From positions 1 to 64,000 of the forward strand of contig CAXTAO010000003.1 in the NCBI GenBank assembly GCA_964242625.1: 64,000 bases of DNA. Reading direction: 5' to 3'. The position numbers and the translations under genes are program-made. The notes beneath the pieces are model-generated. The model was given only the letters and a program-made list of their open reading frames with translations, ran no database searches and was not told the DNA's origin. Source of the stretch: JASLDZ01 sp964242625. GTDB taxonomy: Bacteria; Pseudomonadota; Alphaproteobacteria; Caulobacterales; Caulobacteraceae. Position 1 is the stretch's first letter. Each line of letters begins with the position of its first letter. Of this stretch, positions 24,714-33,466 are shown in pieces.

Positions 24714-25265
24714 GTGTCGACGGATCGACCTACGGTCCGCGCCAAGGCAGGGTTGCCCTGGGCTCGATTCAGCAAGGCGCACGTGGCCGCGATCCAGCAG
24801 CTGTTCTTCAACGATCGGGGCTATGCGGTGCTCGTGCTGGCGACCGCGGTCGTCGGCTCATGGAAGGCGCGGGCCTCGCTGCGCTGTTGCACGTGGGCGC
24901 TCGTGGCCTCCTGGGCTTCCTCGCGGCTGCTCGCCGGGCACGTCGACGTAATTAGCCTCACCGAAGCCTACAGCCTCCTCCACGCGGGCCTGCTGGTCCT
25001 CGTAGGCGTACTTCTGCTCCTCGACGGCGCCTTGTGGCTGGCGGCGATGGCCGTCTTCGCGGCGCTTCAGTTCGGATGTCATCTCAGGGTGATGCTCTCC
25101 CCCAGCCTCTCCGCGGACGATCTTCTTCGCGGCTACAACCTCGCCATCACCATGCTCTTCACCCTGCAGCTGGCGTGCGTCTGGCTCGCGCGCACGCCCG
25201 CGGGTTGCTGGTGGCCGGGACGTTGGCGGTCGCCGGACCTGACCGTCGAAGATCTCGGGACCTAA
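24714..25265 (+). CDS. Predicted multi-pass membrane protein, unknown function
   Basis: The 183-residue product has about four hydrophobic helices: around YAVLVLATAVVGSW, LLHAGLLVLVGVLLLLDGALWLAAMAVFAAL (two), and AITMLFTLQLACVWLA. The polar N-terminus (about 25 residues) and C-terminus are likely cytoplasmic. The GTG start at 24714 is tentative; a later start within the first 20 codons is possible. Codon use is typical of the region. It is followed after 38 bp by the small gene at 25304, so they may be co-transcribed. Confidence 0.62.
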   Translation: MSTDRPTVRAKAGLPWARFSKAHVAAIQQLFFNDRGYAVLVLATAVVGSWKARASLRCCTWALVASWASSRLLAGHVDVISLTEAYSLLHAGLLVLVGVLLLLDGALWLAAMAVFAALQFGCHLRVMLSPSLSADDLLRGYNLAITMLFTLQLACVWLARTPAGCWWPGRWRSPDLTVEDLGT

Positions 25266-25303
25266 CGCTTGCGCCGGTCCGCCCGCCCGCCTAGCCGAGC
25301 GCC

Positions 25304-25552
25304 ATGCCCAAAGAGACTGTCCATATCGTGCAGGCCTACGTCGCCGGCCGCGGTGCGAACCTGAAAGCCGAGCAGGCGGTCGGCTGCAAGGACGCGGCCG
25401 AGGCCAAGCGGAAGGCTGAGCGACTGGCGTCCCAGCGCCTAGGCGTGGTGGCGTACAGCGCGAGCGCCGACACCGAGATGGGCGACTACGACGAGCACCC
25501 AGAAATCCTATTCAAGGCAGGACGCCTGCCGCCGCCGTGGGACGACGCATAG
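25304..25552 (+). CDS. Small conserved hypothetical protein
   Basis: The 82-residue acidic, soluble product begins MPKETVHIVQAYVAGRGANL. It contains a helix rich in Ala/Lys/Glu (KDAAEAKRKAERLASQR), then VVAYSASADTEMGDYDEHPEILFKAG, and ends PPPWDD. The order of strand, helix and strand suggests a small alpha/beta fold with a pattern like a nucleotide or ligand sensor. No named family is recognised, although related proteins seem common in alphaproteobacteria. There is no export signal. Confidence 0.75.
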   Translation: MPKETVHIVQAYVAGRGANLKAEQAVGCKDAAEAKRKAERLASQRLGVVAYSASADTEMGDYDEHPEILFKAGRLPPPWDDA

Positions 25553-25618
25553 CGCTGGAGCTCGCCAGCGCCGCGTCCACCAGGGTGCAAGCCCCGTGGT
25601 CTGGCCAGCGCACGTGCG

Positions 25619-25828
25619 TCAGCGGATCGGGACGTTGTCCTTGCTGGGCGCGTCCTCACCCGTCAGCGTCGGGTCCTTGCGACCGAGCGGGCGTGGAGCA
25701 GACGCAGGATCTCCACGCTGAGCCTCGCCGCCGCTCAATGCACCGGCGGCGTCAACTTCTGGACTGCCGCCTTTCGGCATGGCGATCTTGTGCGGATAAG
25801 CGCTCTCGGGGTCTGACTTGGCAGGCAT
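25619..25828 (-). CDS. Small hydrophilic protein of unknown function
   Basis: The 69-residue product is polar and probably disordered: MPAKSDPESAYPHKIAMPKG at the start and a Gly/Pro/Asp-rich remainder ending DAPSKDNVPIR. The main support is a near-perfect Shine-Dalgarno, GAGGAG, five bases before the ATG. No conserved domain is recognised. It is convergent with the 25304-25552 gene. Confidence 0.62.
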   Translation of the reverse strand: MPAKSDPESAYPHKIAMPKGGSPEVDAAGALSGGEAQRGDPASAPRPLGRKDPTLTGEDAPSKDNVPIR

Positions 25829-26048
25829 GTAGGCTCCTCACGCCCCTCCAAAGCGCCGACGCGGCGACCGTTCCGCCATGACCAACTGAGAACGTCGACG
25901 GTGCGCCGCGACCGCGCCCCGCGTGACGCGGCTAGTGCGAAGCCTTCACCTGAGGCCTGCAGCGGGTCGAAATCTGCCGCCGGCACGGCCGCGCTTAGCC
26001 AAATCCCAGGGCGCGACCGCGAAGGTCCATCACCGTCAACGGCGCTGA

Positions 26049-26064
26049 TGTCCATTTCTGGCGC
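26049..26064 (+). repeat. Intergenic repeat copy 4 (TGTCCATTTCTGGCGC)
   Basis: It has three mismatches to the consensus and lies in the 274-bp gap 25829-26102 between two minus-strand small genes; nothing else was recognised in that gap. Confidence 0.5.
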
Positions 26065-26102
26065 GAGACGCTTTCCGAGGCCCGGCCGACGAAGACCCTG
26101 CC

Positions 26103-26432
26103 TCACTGCGACGCGGCGTCGGGCTGCTGCTGCTCGCGAAGGGATTGGGCCGAGGACCAAGCCACTCCATCCTCGAAGAATAACCAGATGCCTAATAGAT
26201 CAGGCGCATTGATATCCAGCTCACTTTGCTCCGAATCTCCCTCGTAGATCGCCACCTGCGAGTAGTCGAAGTCCAACGCCAGCTCGCCGGCGAGCTCGAA
26301 GTGTTCTTCGGCGATGCGTCGCGCGTAACCGATCGCCTCGTCGGGGCTGCGGAAGTCGCCGCCGCGGGCGTCGATTTCGGCATCTTCGCTGCCCTGCGAC
26401 AGCGTGGTCGCGATTACGGTGAACGTGGTCAT
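26103..26432 (-). CDS. Conserved hypothetical protein, acidic
   Basis: The 109-residue acidic cytoplasmic protein begins MTTFTVIATTLSQGSEDAEI. It contains SPDEAIGYARRIAEEHFELAG followed by DFDYSQVAIYEGDSEQSELD and GIWLFFEDGVAWSSA. The alternating beta-alpha-beta pattern suggests a small alpha/beta domain. ATG 26432 is preferred to the one four codons upstream because the sequence begins with a natural beta strand there. The function is unknown and no partner gene suggests one. Confidence 0.72.
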   Translation of the reverse strand: MTTFTVIATTLSQGSEDAEIDARGGDFRSPDEAIGYARRIAEEHFELAGELALDFDYSQVAIYEGDSEQSELDINAPDLLGIWLFFEDGVAWSSAQSLREQQQPDAASQ

Positions 26433-26564
26433 GACCGGATCCATTCGCGGGGCAGCGCTAGGTCGGCCGCTCGGCGCGGATGTAAGCGCCTGCCGGGCCT
26501 ACCCGTTGCGCGAGCTCTACGATCGGCGGGTCTGGCGGTCGATGGGCTCGGCCGGGCGACGGCG

Positions 26565-26681
26565 TCACACGCGCTCGAAGAAGCCGAGGCCGCCCGGATG
26601 CAGGCTTCGACAGCGGTCGCCCGGCGACTGGCGCTGCTTCAGGTAGAAGGTTCCATCGAACTCGTCAGAATGCAACGTCAC
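26565..26681 (-). CDS. 38-residue protein translationally coupled to the TraB/GumN gene
   Basis: GTG 26681 overlaps the traB/gumN stop (GTGA). The frame reads TLHSDEFDGTFYLKQRQS and then LHPGGLGFFERV before TGA. Such a dense set of aromatic and Gly residues is unlike the Arg/Ala noise of chance frames here. The pattern FDGTFYLKQR...HPGGxGFFERV looks like a conserved small protein module, but I cannot name a family. Coupling implies joint expression with TraB/GumN. Confidence 0.6.
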   Translation of the reverse strand: MTLHSDEFDGTFYLKQRQSPGDRCRSLHPGGLGFFERV

Positions 26682-27649
26682 TGGCCGGGAGCATGGACCT
26701 CGTAGCCCTGCCGACGCAGGCGGTCGAGCACGCCGTCGGTCGCCAGCAACGGGCGAAGGTCGACCAAGGCGACAGAGAGCCCTGGCGATCGTAGCGCGGC
26801 TTCGATCGCCGCCGTCGATGCGCTTATGCCCCGCTGCAGATCGCTCGCCACCCTGGGTGATCGCGCGAGACACGCTTCGAAACCGCGATCCGCCTGCGTG
26901 ACATCGCGGACGCGGCCCGCGGCCCACTGCGCCGCGACCGCCTTCAGCCCTCCGCCACCGCTCTCCGCCTGTCGAAGCCCGTCGTCCAGGCAGGTGTGCT
27001 GCTCTGGGGCCGGCAGGCGCGCCAGCTCCTTGACCTGGGCCAGGATGTCGTAGCGTCCCGTGCGCACCAGCGTTGGGCGGGGGTGATGCGCGGTCGAGCG
27101 AGCGAGCTTCTCGATCTGATCTTGGAGGTCTCCAACCGACAGGGTGAGCGACTTACCGTCATCGCTGTTGGCCAGCATGAACCCCGCGAAGGCCGGCTTC
27201 ACGTGATCGAGCGCGTCCGGCTTCTGACCGCGGCGCACCAGGAGTGCGCGGAGCCGCGTAGCGGTATCGGGCGGCAGGTCCGCAGACATGGGCGCGGTCT
27301 GCGCCATCATCCGGCGGCCTCCCAAAAGAAAGCCCGGCAACGCCAGCCAGTTCACGTCGGGAGCGGGCGCGAGGATCAAGCGATCCGCGTGTTCGAGGCG
27401 GCGGCGGACCACGAGGTCGTCGAACACGACCTGCTTGGGCGCCAGCGTCGGCAGACCCAGCACGAAGACGGTCGCGTCGCCGTGGCTCACCTTCCACCAG
27501 GCGGGTCCGGGCGTCGGCGCGTTGACGACGAGTTCGGGAACGAGAGCGGCCGTCGGATCGACGCCCGCCGGAGCGGCGGGCTGGGCGGTCGCGCCTTGAG
27601 GCAAGAGGCTCAGACCCAGGAGACAAAGGCTGCTCAGCCTGGCGCGCAT
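26678..27649 (-). CDS. TraB/GumN family protein, exported
   Basis: The 323-residue product has a signal peptide (RLSSLCLLGLSLLPQGATA, cleavage before QPAAP). The TraB/GumN domain opening AWWKVSHGDATVFVLGLPTLAP is characteristic and is followed by VFDDLVVRRRLEHADRLILAP. The family resembles Tiki-type metalloproteases, but the usual GxxH of that signature is not evident in the VLGLPTLAP position. Catalysis is therefore uncertain. A late segment with QHTCLDDGLRQ and CLARSPRVA contains a possible disulfide pair. It overlaps a 38-codon gene at its 3' end. Confidence 0.85.
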   Translation of the reverse strand: MRARLSSLCLLGLSLLPQGATAQPAAPAGVDPTAALVPELVVNAPTPGPAWWKVSHGDATVFVLGLPTLAPKQVVFDDLVVRRRLEHADRLILAPAPDVNWLALPGFLLGGRRMMAQTAPMSADLPPDTATRLRALLVRRGQKPDALDHVKPAFAGFMLANSDDGKSLTLSVGDLQDQIEKLARSTAHHPRPTLVRTGRYDILAQVKELARLPAPEQHTCLDDGLRQAESGGGGLKAVAAQWAAGRVRDVTQADRGFEACLARSPRVASDLQRGISASTAAIEAALRSPGLSVALVDLRPLLATDGVLDRLRRQGYEVHAPGQ

Positions 27650-27840
27650 GTCTTGTTTCCTAAACAGACCTCGACCGTGTCGGGGAAGGAGTTCCCTGAC
27701 CAGTTACAAGGCGTCCATGCGCCCGCGACCTCGTCAGCGCAGACCGGACCCCGCCAAGATCAGTCAGGGTGGGAAGCCAGCGACGCGCGGCGATCCACAG
27801 GCGGGTCCATGAGGCTGGCACGCACTGTCTGCTCGCCGCA

Positions 27841-27866
27841 GCGACGCCGATGTCCGCTCCTGGCGC
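27841..27866 (+). repeat. Intergenic repeat copy 5, extended 26-bp form
   Basis: The sequence is GCGACGCCGA followed by the exact core TGTCCGCTCCTGGCGC. It lies between the GH79-like gene and the TraB/GumN gene. The 26 bp match copy 6 (31375-31400) at 23 positions. Confidence 0.8.
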
Positions 27867-27910
27867 TGAACTCCCGTCTGCAGATTGCTCCGCCGCAGAT
27901 GAGAGGCGGG

Positions 27911-29371
27911 CTAGGCCAACTCGAAGGCCATCGCACAGAGCGGCGGGACGACGAGGTCGCCGCCCTGAAGCGCGGCCGCTGGCGTAACTCGAAGGAGAGC
28001 TTCGCGACTGGCGAGGGCGGTCCCGGTCAGCGAGGCCGTTCTGCGCCTCCGGGGAGCGGCGAGCGCCAGGGTGCGAGTCGCGTCCTTGTTGACGACTGCG
28101 GCCAGGATCGCGCCATCGCGACGTCGGGCCGCATAGGCCGTGGCGTTCGCCCCGCCCACCTCGAGCGCGCACGGCAGCATCTGGGCGCCTGCAAACAGGC
28201 CCGCGAAGCGTAGGCCTTGCGCGTCCGGTTGCAGCTCGAGTCGGGCGCCGATTTGGGCGATCGGCGTGTAGTAGGGGCGAGGGTGCGGTGCGCCGTCGGT
28301 TTGGAGCGCATCGCCCGCCAAGCCTCCCACCGATGCGCCGACGGCCGAGGCCGAGCCGCCGTGCAGGTGCAGGCCCTCGTAGCCCGCCGCCATGAGCCCG
28401 AGAGCGAGGTCGGCGGCCCAAAGGGCGGAGGCGTAGACGTCCGACACGCCCGGCTTGCCGCCGCGGTAGCAGGTGTTGGCCTCTGTCAGCCGTGGCCGCG
28501 CGCCCACACGCGCCGCCGCCGCGCTCGCGATCGCCGTGAACGCGGCCACGCGCGGGTCGGGCTGCAGCAGGCGTGTCACGTTGACGTCGGGATTCGAAGG
28601 CGGCCCGCCGAAGTAGTAGTGGTGCGACACGGCCGCGACCGGCACGGACGCTCCCGGTCGCGAAAGGCGCTCGGCCACCGCGGGCAGCCAGTCGAGCGCG
28701 CCGGCCACCTCCGGCAGGCTGAAACGCGCGCCGGGCGCCGCCGCCAGTACGGCGTGCGCGGCGGGCAGCCACTCGTCGAGATACCGCTCGACCGACCAAC
28801 TCGCCGGGTCGCGCAGGTGGACGCGATATTGGTCGGGCTCGTTGCCCAGAGCGAACATGAGAAGCCGGTCGCCGAGGGTGCGCTGGACGTACGCCGCTTC
28901 CCGCGCCAGCGCCGCGGGCTGACCCTGACCGAGGTTCAATCCGTAAATGCAGCGCCAGTCGGTCGCCCGCAGGAAACCCGACAGGGCGCCAATCGCCGCC
29001 GGTGTGATGGCGTAGAGGGTGTCGGCCCGAGGCTCGCCGACACGCGTCGCCGCCGCGCGTCGGGCCGGAGCCGCCTCGTCCGCCCTCTCGCGCCACCAGG
29101 AGAACTCGCTCGTGTTGCCGCCCAGGCGCAGAACGCCCCGTGGCGCGATCCGGCGGAAAGCTCCGATCAGCGCATCGTGCGACGGCGCGCAGAACGCAGG
29201 ATCGGCAAGCTCCTGACACTCGTAGGAGAGCCCAATGAAGTCTTCGGGCACGGCGTGGCCGTCCGGCCCCTCTCCGATCACCAGGCTACCGGTCGTCGGC
29301 TGCGCCGCCGAAGGCGCGGCGGCTCCGAGCCAGGCGGCCCCTGCTACGCCGATCAGCTCGCGTCTACGCAT
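27911..29371 (-). CDS. Exported GH79-like glycoside hydrolase
   Basis: The 486-residue product has a Tat/Sec-type leader (MRRRELIGVAGAAWLGAAAPSAAQ). A (beta/alpha)8 barrel follows, with FIGLSYECQELADPAF near its start and RLGGNTSEFSWW. The acid/base Glu is in FALGNEPDQYRVH and the nucleophile Glu is in LTEANTCYRGG. A C-terminal beta domain (about 390-486) follows. The layout fits GH79 (beta-glucuronidase/heparanase-like enzymes) and related clan GH-A families, acting on glucuronides of plant or microbial polysaccharides in the periplasm. The precise substrate is open. The divergent promoter region with the alcohol dehydrogenase lies at 29372-29569. Confidence 0.82.
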   Translation of the reverse strand: MRRRELIGVAGAAWLGAAAPSAAQPTTGSLVIGEGPDGHAVPEDFIGLSYECQELADPAFCAPSHDALIGAFRRIAPRGVLRLGGNTSEFSWWRERADEAAPARRAAATRVGEPRADTLYAITPAAIGALSGFLRATDWRCIYGLNLGQGQPAALAREAAYVQRTLGDRLLMFALGNEPDQYRVHLRDPASWSVERYLDEWLPAAHAVLAAAPGARFSLPEVAGALDWLPAVAERLSRPGASVPVAAVSHHYYFGGPPSNPDVNVTRLLQPDPRVAAFTAIASAAAARVGARPRLTEANTCYRGGKPGVSDVYASALWAADLALGLMAAGYEGLHLHGGSASAVGASVGGLAGDALQTDGAPHPRPYYTPIAQIGARLELQPDAQGLRFAGLFAGAQMLPCALEVGGANATAYAARRRDGAILAAVVNKDATRTLALAAPRRRRTASLTGTALASREALLRVTPAAALQGGDLVVPPLCAMAFELA

Positions 29372-29569
29372 GTCGAACTTCGAACTCCGTGAGCGACGAG
29401 AGGCGGCAGGTTAGCAGAGGGTCGCGCGATCCCCAGCGCCGCCTCGCGACGATGTCGCCACTCATCCCGTGAGAACCCGCGGCGTGTCCGCGCGTTGGCT
29501 TCGCGCGGCGGCTGAACCCTCTCCGTTGAGCCAATGCATCGGACTATCAATAGTTTAGGAGCCGGCCGC

Positions 29570-30718
29570 ATGCGCGCGATGGAGTACCGCGGTCCTCTCC
29601 GGGTGAGGGTCTCCGAGAAGCCCCGGCCCGTCGTCCAGCACCCGGAGGACGCCGTCGTGCGGGTGCTGCGCTCGTGCATCTGCGGCTCGGACCTCCACCT
29701 CTACAACGGCGACGTTCCCGACACGCGCGTCGGATCAACCTTCGGGCACGAGTTCGTGGGCGTGGTCGAGGAGGTAGGCCCCGCGGTGGAGACGCTGGCG
29801 GTGGGCGACCGTGTCATCGTGCCCTTCAATATCGCCTGCGGGCGCTGCCACTTCTGTCGGCAGGGCCTGTTCGGCAACTGTCACGAGTCGAACCCGCAGG
29901 CCACGGCGGTGGGCGCTATCTTCGGCTACTCCCACACGGCGGGCGGCTTCGACGGAGGTCAGGCCGAGGTGGTGCGCGTGCCCTACGCCGACGTCGGCCC
30001 CACCCGGATCCCCGACTGGATGGATCTGGACGACGCCGTTCTCCTCACCGACGTCGTTCCCACGGGTTACCAGGCGGCCGAGATGGGCGGCATCCAGCGC
30101 GGCGATACGGTGGTCGTGTTTGGTGCAGGGCCTGTCGGGCTCCTGGCGGCGAAGAGCGCATGGCTGTTCGGGGCCGGACGGGTGATCGTGATCGATCACC
30201 TCGAGTATCGGCTGGACTTCGCGCGCCGCTTCTGCCCTGCCGAGGCCTATAACTATCGCGAGATCGGTGATCCTGTGGTGTTCTTGAAGAAGGCCACCGA
30301 CTCGCTCGGCGCCGACGTCTGCATCGACGCGGTGGGAGCGGACGCGTCGGGCAACGCCCTGCACAGCATATTTGGCAAGAAGCTCAAGCTCGAGGCAGGG
30401 TCGCCGGTCGCGCTGCACTGGGCGATCAACTCGGTACGCAAGGGTGGCGTGGTATCGATCGTGGGCGTCTACGGGCCGACGGGCAACATGGTGCCGATCG
30501 GGAACGTGGTGAACAAGGGTATCACGATCCGCGCCAATCAGGCCTCAGTGAAGCGGCTCCTGCCTCGCCTGATCGAGCATGTTCGCTGTGGACATCTGCG
30601 TCCCAAGGAGATCATCACCCACCGCGTTCCCCTGGAGCACGCAGCCGAAGCCTACCACATCTTCGCGTCCAAGCTCGACGGCTGCATCAAGCCCGTCTTC
30701 GTCTTCGACGCGGGCTGA
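29570..30718 (+). CDS. Zinc-dependent alcohol dehydrogenase (formaldehyde dehydrogenase-like)
   Basis: This medium-chain dehydrogenase has a complete zinc site and cofactor fold. Catalytic Zn ligands lie in CICGSDLHLY and FGHEFVG. The structural-zinc Cys set is in ACGRCHFCRQGLFGNC. The Rossmann motif is VVFGAGPVGLLAA (about residue 185). The insertion around AVGADASGNALHSIFGKKLKLEAG and the C-terminal KEIITHRVPLEHAAEAYHIF resemble glutathione-independent formaldehyde dehydrogenase relatives. ATG 29570 is chosen because AGGAG lies 9 nt upstream. A tail-anchored protein gene follows 16 bp downstream. Substrate remains uncertain (aldehyde, sugar alcohol or threonine-type). Confidence 0.93.
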   Translation: MRAMEYRGPLRVRVSEKPRPVVQHPEDAVVRVLRSCICGSDLHLYNGDVPDTRVGSTFGHEFVGVVEEVGPAVETLAVGDRVIVPFNIACGRCHFCRQGLFGNCHESNPQATAVGAIFGYSHTAGGFDGGQAEVVRVPYADVGPTRIPDWMDLDDAVLLTDVVPTGYQAAEMGGIQRGDTVVVFGAGPVGLLAAKSAWLFGAGRVIVIDHLEYRLDFARRFCPAEAYNYREIGDPVVFLKKATDSLGADVCIDAVGADASGNALHSIFGKKLKLEAGSPVALHWAINSVRKGGVVSIVGVYGPTGNMVPIGNVVNKGITIRANQASVKRLLPRLIEHVRCGHLRPKEIITHRVPLEHAAEAYHIFASKLDGCIKPVFVFDAG

Positions 30719-30734
30719 CCCTTGGAGCCCGGAC

Positions 30735-31235
30735 ATGACTGAAGCCCGCATCGATCCGCAGAGCGTGCCCGGCTGGGCGACCGACGCCGACCCGCGGAAC
30801 GACCCGACGTTTCCGATCCGCAGTCGCGACGCCAAGCGCGACGACCACGGGCTGACGTGGACGCGCCCGCCGCTGCAGGCCCGAACGGTGGAGGTGCTCA
30901 CCTCCATTGAGCACAACCGCTTGCCCGCCGTGTTCGGGACGACGCTGCCGCCCACCGGCGCCAGCGGAGCGCTCAGGCGCGTCGCGTTTCGCTTCAGCGA
31001 GTCGCAATGGGCGCACTGGCTCCTGCTCATGCTGGCCGACCGCGTGAACGTGGTGGAGGGCGTCGTGGCGGACGTACGGGGAGGGCGGCCCCCCAACATG
31101 CCGCGTGAGTGGGGCCTTGCGAGCGAGTGGACGCACAATCGCCCGGCGCTCCTGCGTCGCCTGGCGCTGGCGTTCGGTGTGGGCGTGGTGATCGCGGGCG
31201 TAGTCTCGCGCCGTCGCGCGACGCGGGTGGGCTGA
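30735..31235 (+). CDS. Tail-anchored hypothetical protein paired with the alcohol dehydrogenase
   Basis: ATG 30735 follows the dehydrogenase stop by 16 bp, with GGAG upstream. The 166 residues begin MTEARIDPQSVPGWATDADP. They continue through a charged region with DPTFPIRSRDAKRDDHG and a helical part (SESQWAHWLLLMLADRVNVVEG), and end in one hydrophobic helix (RLALAFGVGVVIAGVVS) plus an Arg-rich tip. This is a tail-anchored topology, so the bulk is cytoplasmic. The tight spacing implies an operon with the dehydrogenase. I do not recognise a domain. It might dock the enzyme to the membrane. Confidence 0.78.
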   Translation: MTEARIDPQSVPGWATDADPRNDPTFPIRSRDAKRDDHGLTWTRPPLQARTVEVLTSIEHNRLPAVFGTTLPPTGASGALRRVAFRFSESQWAHWLLLMLADRVNVVEGVVADVRGGRPPNMPREWGLASEWTHNRPALLRRLALAFGVGVVIAGVVSRRRATRVG

Positions 31236-31374
31236 AGCCGCGTCCACCACCTCGGCTTGTCCGGGCGGGACGCGCGCCACATCGTCCCGACCCAGCTCGA
31301 CTTGGGCCACGCGCCCACCGGCTTCGACGCGGGCGAGACCCGTCCGCCTCCCACGTGAACGTGCGCTTGTCGGA

Positions 31375-31400
31375 GCGACGCTGCTGTCCGCTCTTGGCGC
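31375..31400 (+). repeat. Intergenic repeat copy 6, extended 26-bp form
   Basis: The sequence is GCGACGCTGC followed by TGTCCGCTCTTGGCGC (one core mismatch). It lies in the 236-bp gap between the tail-anchored protein gene and the glycosyltransferase gene. Confidence 0.8.
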
Positions 31401-31471
31401 ATTGACGTTGGGAAAGGCCTGGCGTGCCATCGGCGCCGGCAGGGCTCTGGCTGCACCGGACGGTAGGGTCG

Positions 31472-33466
31472 ATGGATCTGACACGACGCTTGGGCCCGGC
31501 CGCCGTCGCGGGCGTGCTGATGCTCATCTTCGCGCTGCAGTTGGCGCGCGTGGCCCAGGTCTTCTCCGCCACCTGGGACGAGCCGCACCACCTCTATGAT
31601 GGCTACACGATCTGGACCCGGGGCGATCATCGGCTCAATCCAGAAGTTCCTCCATTGCTGAAGCTGGCCGCGGCCCTTCCGCTCTTGCCCTCCAGGCTCG
31701 TGGCGCCGCCGAACCAGGGTCGGCCCGAGCCGGAAGAAGCCTTCCGCGACGGACGCGCCTTCGTCTTCGACAACGGGCCCGGGCGCACGCTCCTGCCTGC
31801 CCGTCACGCCTGCCTGCTCTTCGCCCTGGCGCTCACCGCCCTGACCGGAGCGGCCGCATGGCGCATCTTCGGAGAACTCGGCGGGCTGATCGCGCTGGCG
31901 CTGATCACCTTCGACCCCACGCTCCTGGCGCACGGTTCGCTCGTCACCACCGACGTCGCAAGCGCGCTCTTCATCTTCGCCGCCGTGCTCGCCTTCCTCC
32001 GGTCGGCGGGATCGCGCCGCTTCGTCTGGCTCGGGGCGGCGGGCGTGCTGACCGGATGCGCCTTGTCGACCAAGTTCACCGGCGTCCTCCTCGCCCCAAT
32101 GCTGACGGCGCTGGCGATGTGGGAGGGCGTGGTCGCGCGGAGCGCCCGTCTGGCCGTGCGGCGGCTGGCGGAGGTCGCGGGCGTGGGCCTCCTCGCCTGG
32201 GTGATCGTCTGGGCGTTCTACGGATTCCGCTTTGAGGCCGCGCCTGGCGGCATGCCGCTCTCGCCAGCGCTCGACGCCTACCTCCGCACCCTGCCCAACC
32301 CCGCCGACGCCCACCTGCTGGGCGTGGCGGCGCACCTGCGGCTCCTGCCCGAAGGCTACCTGTGGGGGCTCGCCAACACCAAGCTGACCGAATTCGCCGA
32401 CACGGCCTATCTATTCGGCCACGTCTATCGCCATGGACCCTGGTGGTATTTTCCCGCCGCCGTCCTGATCAAGTCGACACTGCCGCTCCTCATCCTGCTG
32501 TTCGCGGCGGCGGTGTTGAGGCTCGACCGGCGAGCGGGGGCGGGCCGCGTCGTCGCCCTGCTGATCCCGGTCGCCATCTATCTGGGCGTGGTGTCGAGCT
32601 CGCGCTTCGACATCGGCGTGCGCCACCTGCTGCCGATCTACCCTTTCCTGTACGTCTTGGCGGCGGGCGCGGCGACCGCCGTCGCGGCGCGCGGGACGGT
32701 AGCGCGCGGGCTCGCCGCGATCTTGGTCGCCTGGCAGGTGGCGACCTGCCTGCGCGCCTGGCCCGCCTACATGGCCTACGGCAACGAAACCTGGGGCGGC
32801 CCCGGCCAGGTTCACCGCTACCTCAGCGACTCCAACACCGACTGGGGGCAACAACTCAGGGCGGTGAAGGTCTACCTCGATGCGCGCCACGAGAATGGCG
32901 ACTGCTGGTTCGCCTACTTCCCCGACGGCGCGATCGAGCCCTCCGACTACGGCGTGCGCTGCCGCCGCCTGCCGACCACCGACACCCTCTGGTGGCTCGG
33001 GCTCCCCATGGCGGTTCCGCCCGAGATAAAGGGCACGGTGCTGATCAGCGACTCCGACCTGGAAGGGATCGAGTTCGGCGACGGTGAACTCAACCCGTAC
33101 GACGCTTTTCGGCGGTTGAAGCCCGACGCGGTGATCCAGGGCGGGGTGAACGTCTATCACGGCCGCTTTCACATGCCGCTCGCCTCGGCCCTTGTGCAGG
33201 TGCGCGAAGTCGCGCGGTTGCAAGCGGCCGGGCGCTCGGCTGAAGCCCTCGCGGCCGCCGACGCGGCGGCGCGATTGGCGCCCGGCTCAGCCACCGTCCA
33301 ACTCGCCCGCGCCGACGCCTTGAAGTCGCTCGGTGAGAATGCGGAAGCTCAGGCTGCTTATCGCCTGGCTCGAGGGTTCATGAACCAGGTGCGACCCGAT
33401 CTTCAGGCGGCGGATCTGGGTCCTCGGATCACAGCAGGTTCGGCGAGCGCTAGTCTGTCGAAGTGA
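31472..33466 (+). CDS. GT39-like membrane glycosyltransferase with C-terminal TPR-like repeats
   Basis: The 664-residue product has about 9-10 membrane helices over residues 1-420. The first extracytoplasmic loop carries SATWDEPHHLYDGYTIWTRG, where the Asp-Glu pair is the catalytic signature of the PMT/ArnT/GT39 superfamily. Such enzymes use polyprenyl-phosphate sugars on the periplasmic face. The C-terminal 70 residues (EVARLQAAGRSAEALAAADAA, SATVQLARADALKSLGENAEAQAAY) form about two TPR-like repeats after a soluble domain with YLSDSNTDWGQQ. ATG 31472 is preferred to 31424 because the first helix then follows directly; GGTAGGG is nearby. Acceptor unknown (lipid or protein). Confidence 0.85.
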   Translation: MDLTRRLGPAAVAGVLMLIFALQLARVAQVFSATWDEPHHLYDGYTIWTRGDHRLNPEVPPLLKLAAALPLLPSRLVAPPNQGRPEPEEAFRDGRAFVFDNGPGRTLLPARHACLLFALALTALTGAAAWRIFGELGGLIALALITFDPTLLAHGSLVTTDVASALFIFAAVLAFLRSAGSRRFVWLGAAGVLTGCALSTKFTGVLLAPMLTALAMWEGVVARSARLAVRRLAEVAGVGLLAWVIVWAFYGFRFEAAPGGMPLSPALDAYLRTLPNPADAHLLGVAAHLRLLPEGYLWGLANTKLTEFADTAYLFGHVYRHGPWWYFPAAVLIKSTLPLLILLFAAAVLRLDRRAGAGRVVALLIPVAIYLGVVSSSRFDIGVRHLLPIYPFLYVLAAGAATAVAARGTVARGLAAILVAWQVATCLRAWPAYMAYGNETWGGPGQVHRYLSDSNTDWGQQLRAVKVYLDARHENGDCWFAYFPDGAIEPSDYGVRCRRLPTTDTLWWLGLPMAVPPEIKGTVLISDSDLEGIEFGDGELNPYDAFRRLKPDAVIQGGVNVYHGRFHMPLASALVQVREVARLQAAGRSAEALAAADAAARLAPGSATVQLARADALKSLGENAEAQAAYRLARGFMNQVRPDLQAADLGPRITAGSASASLSK

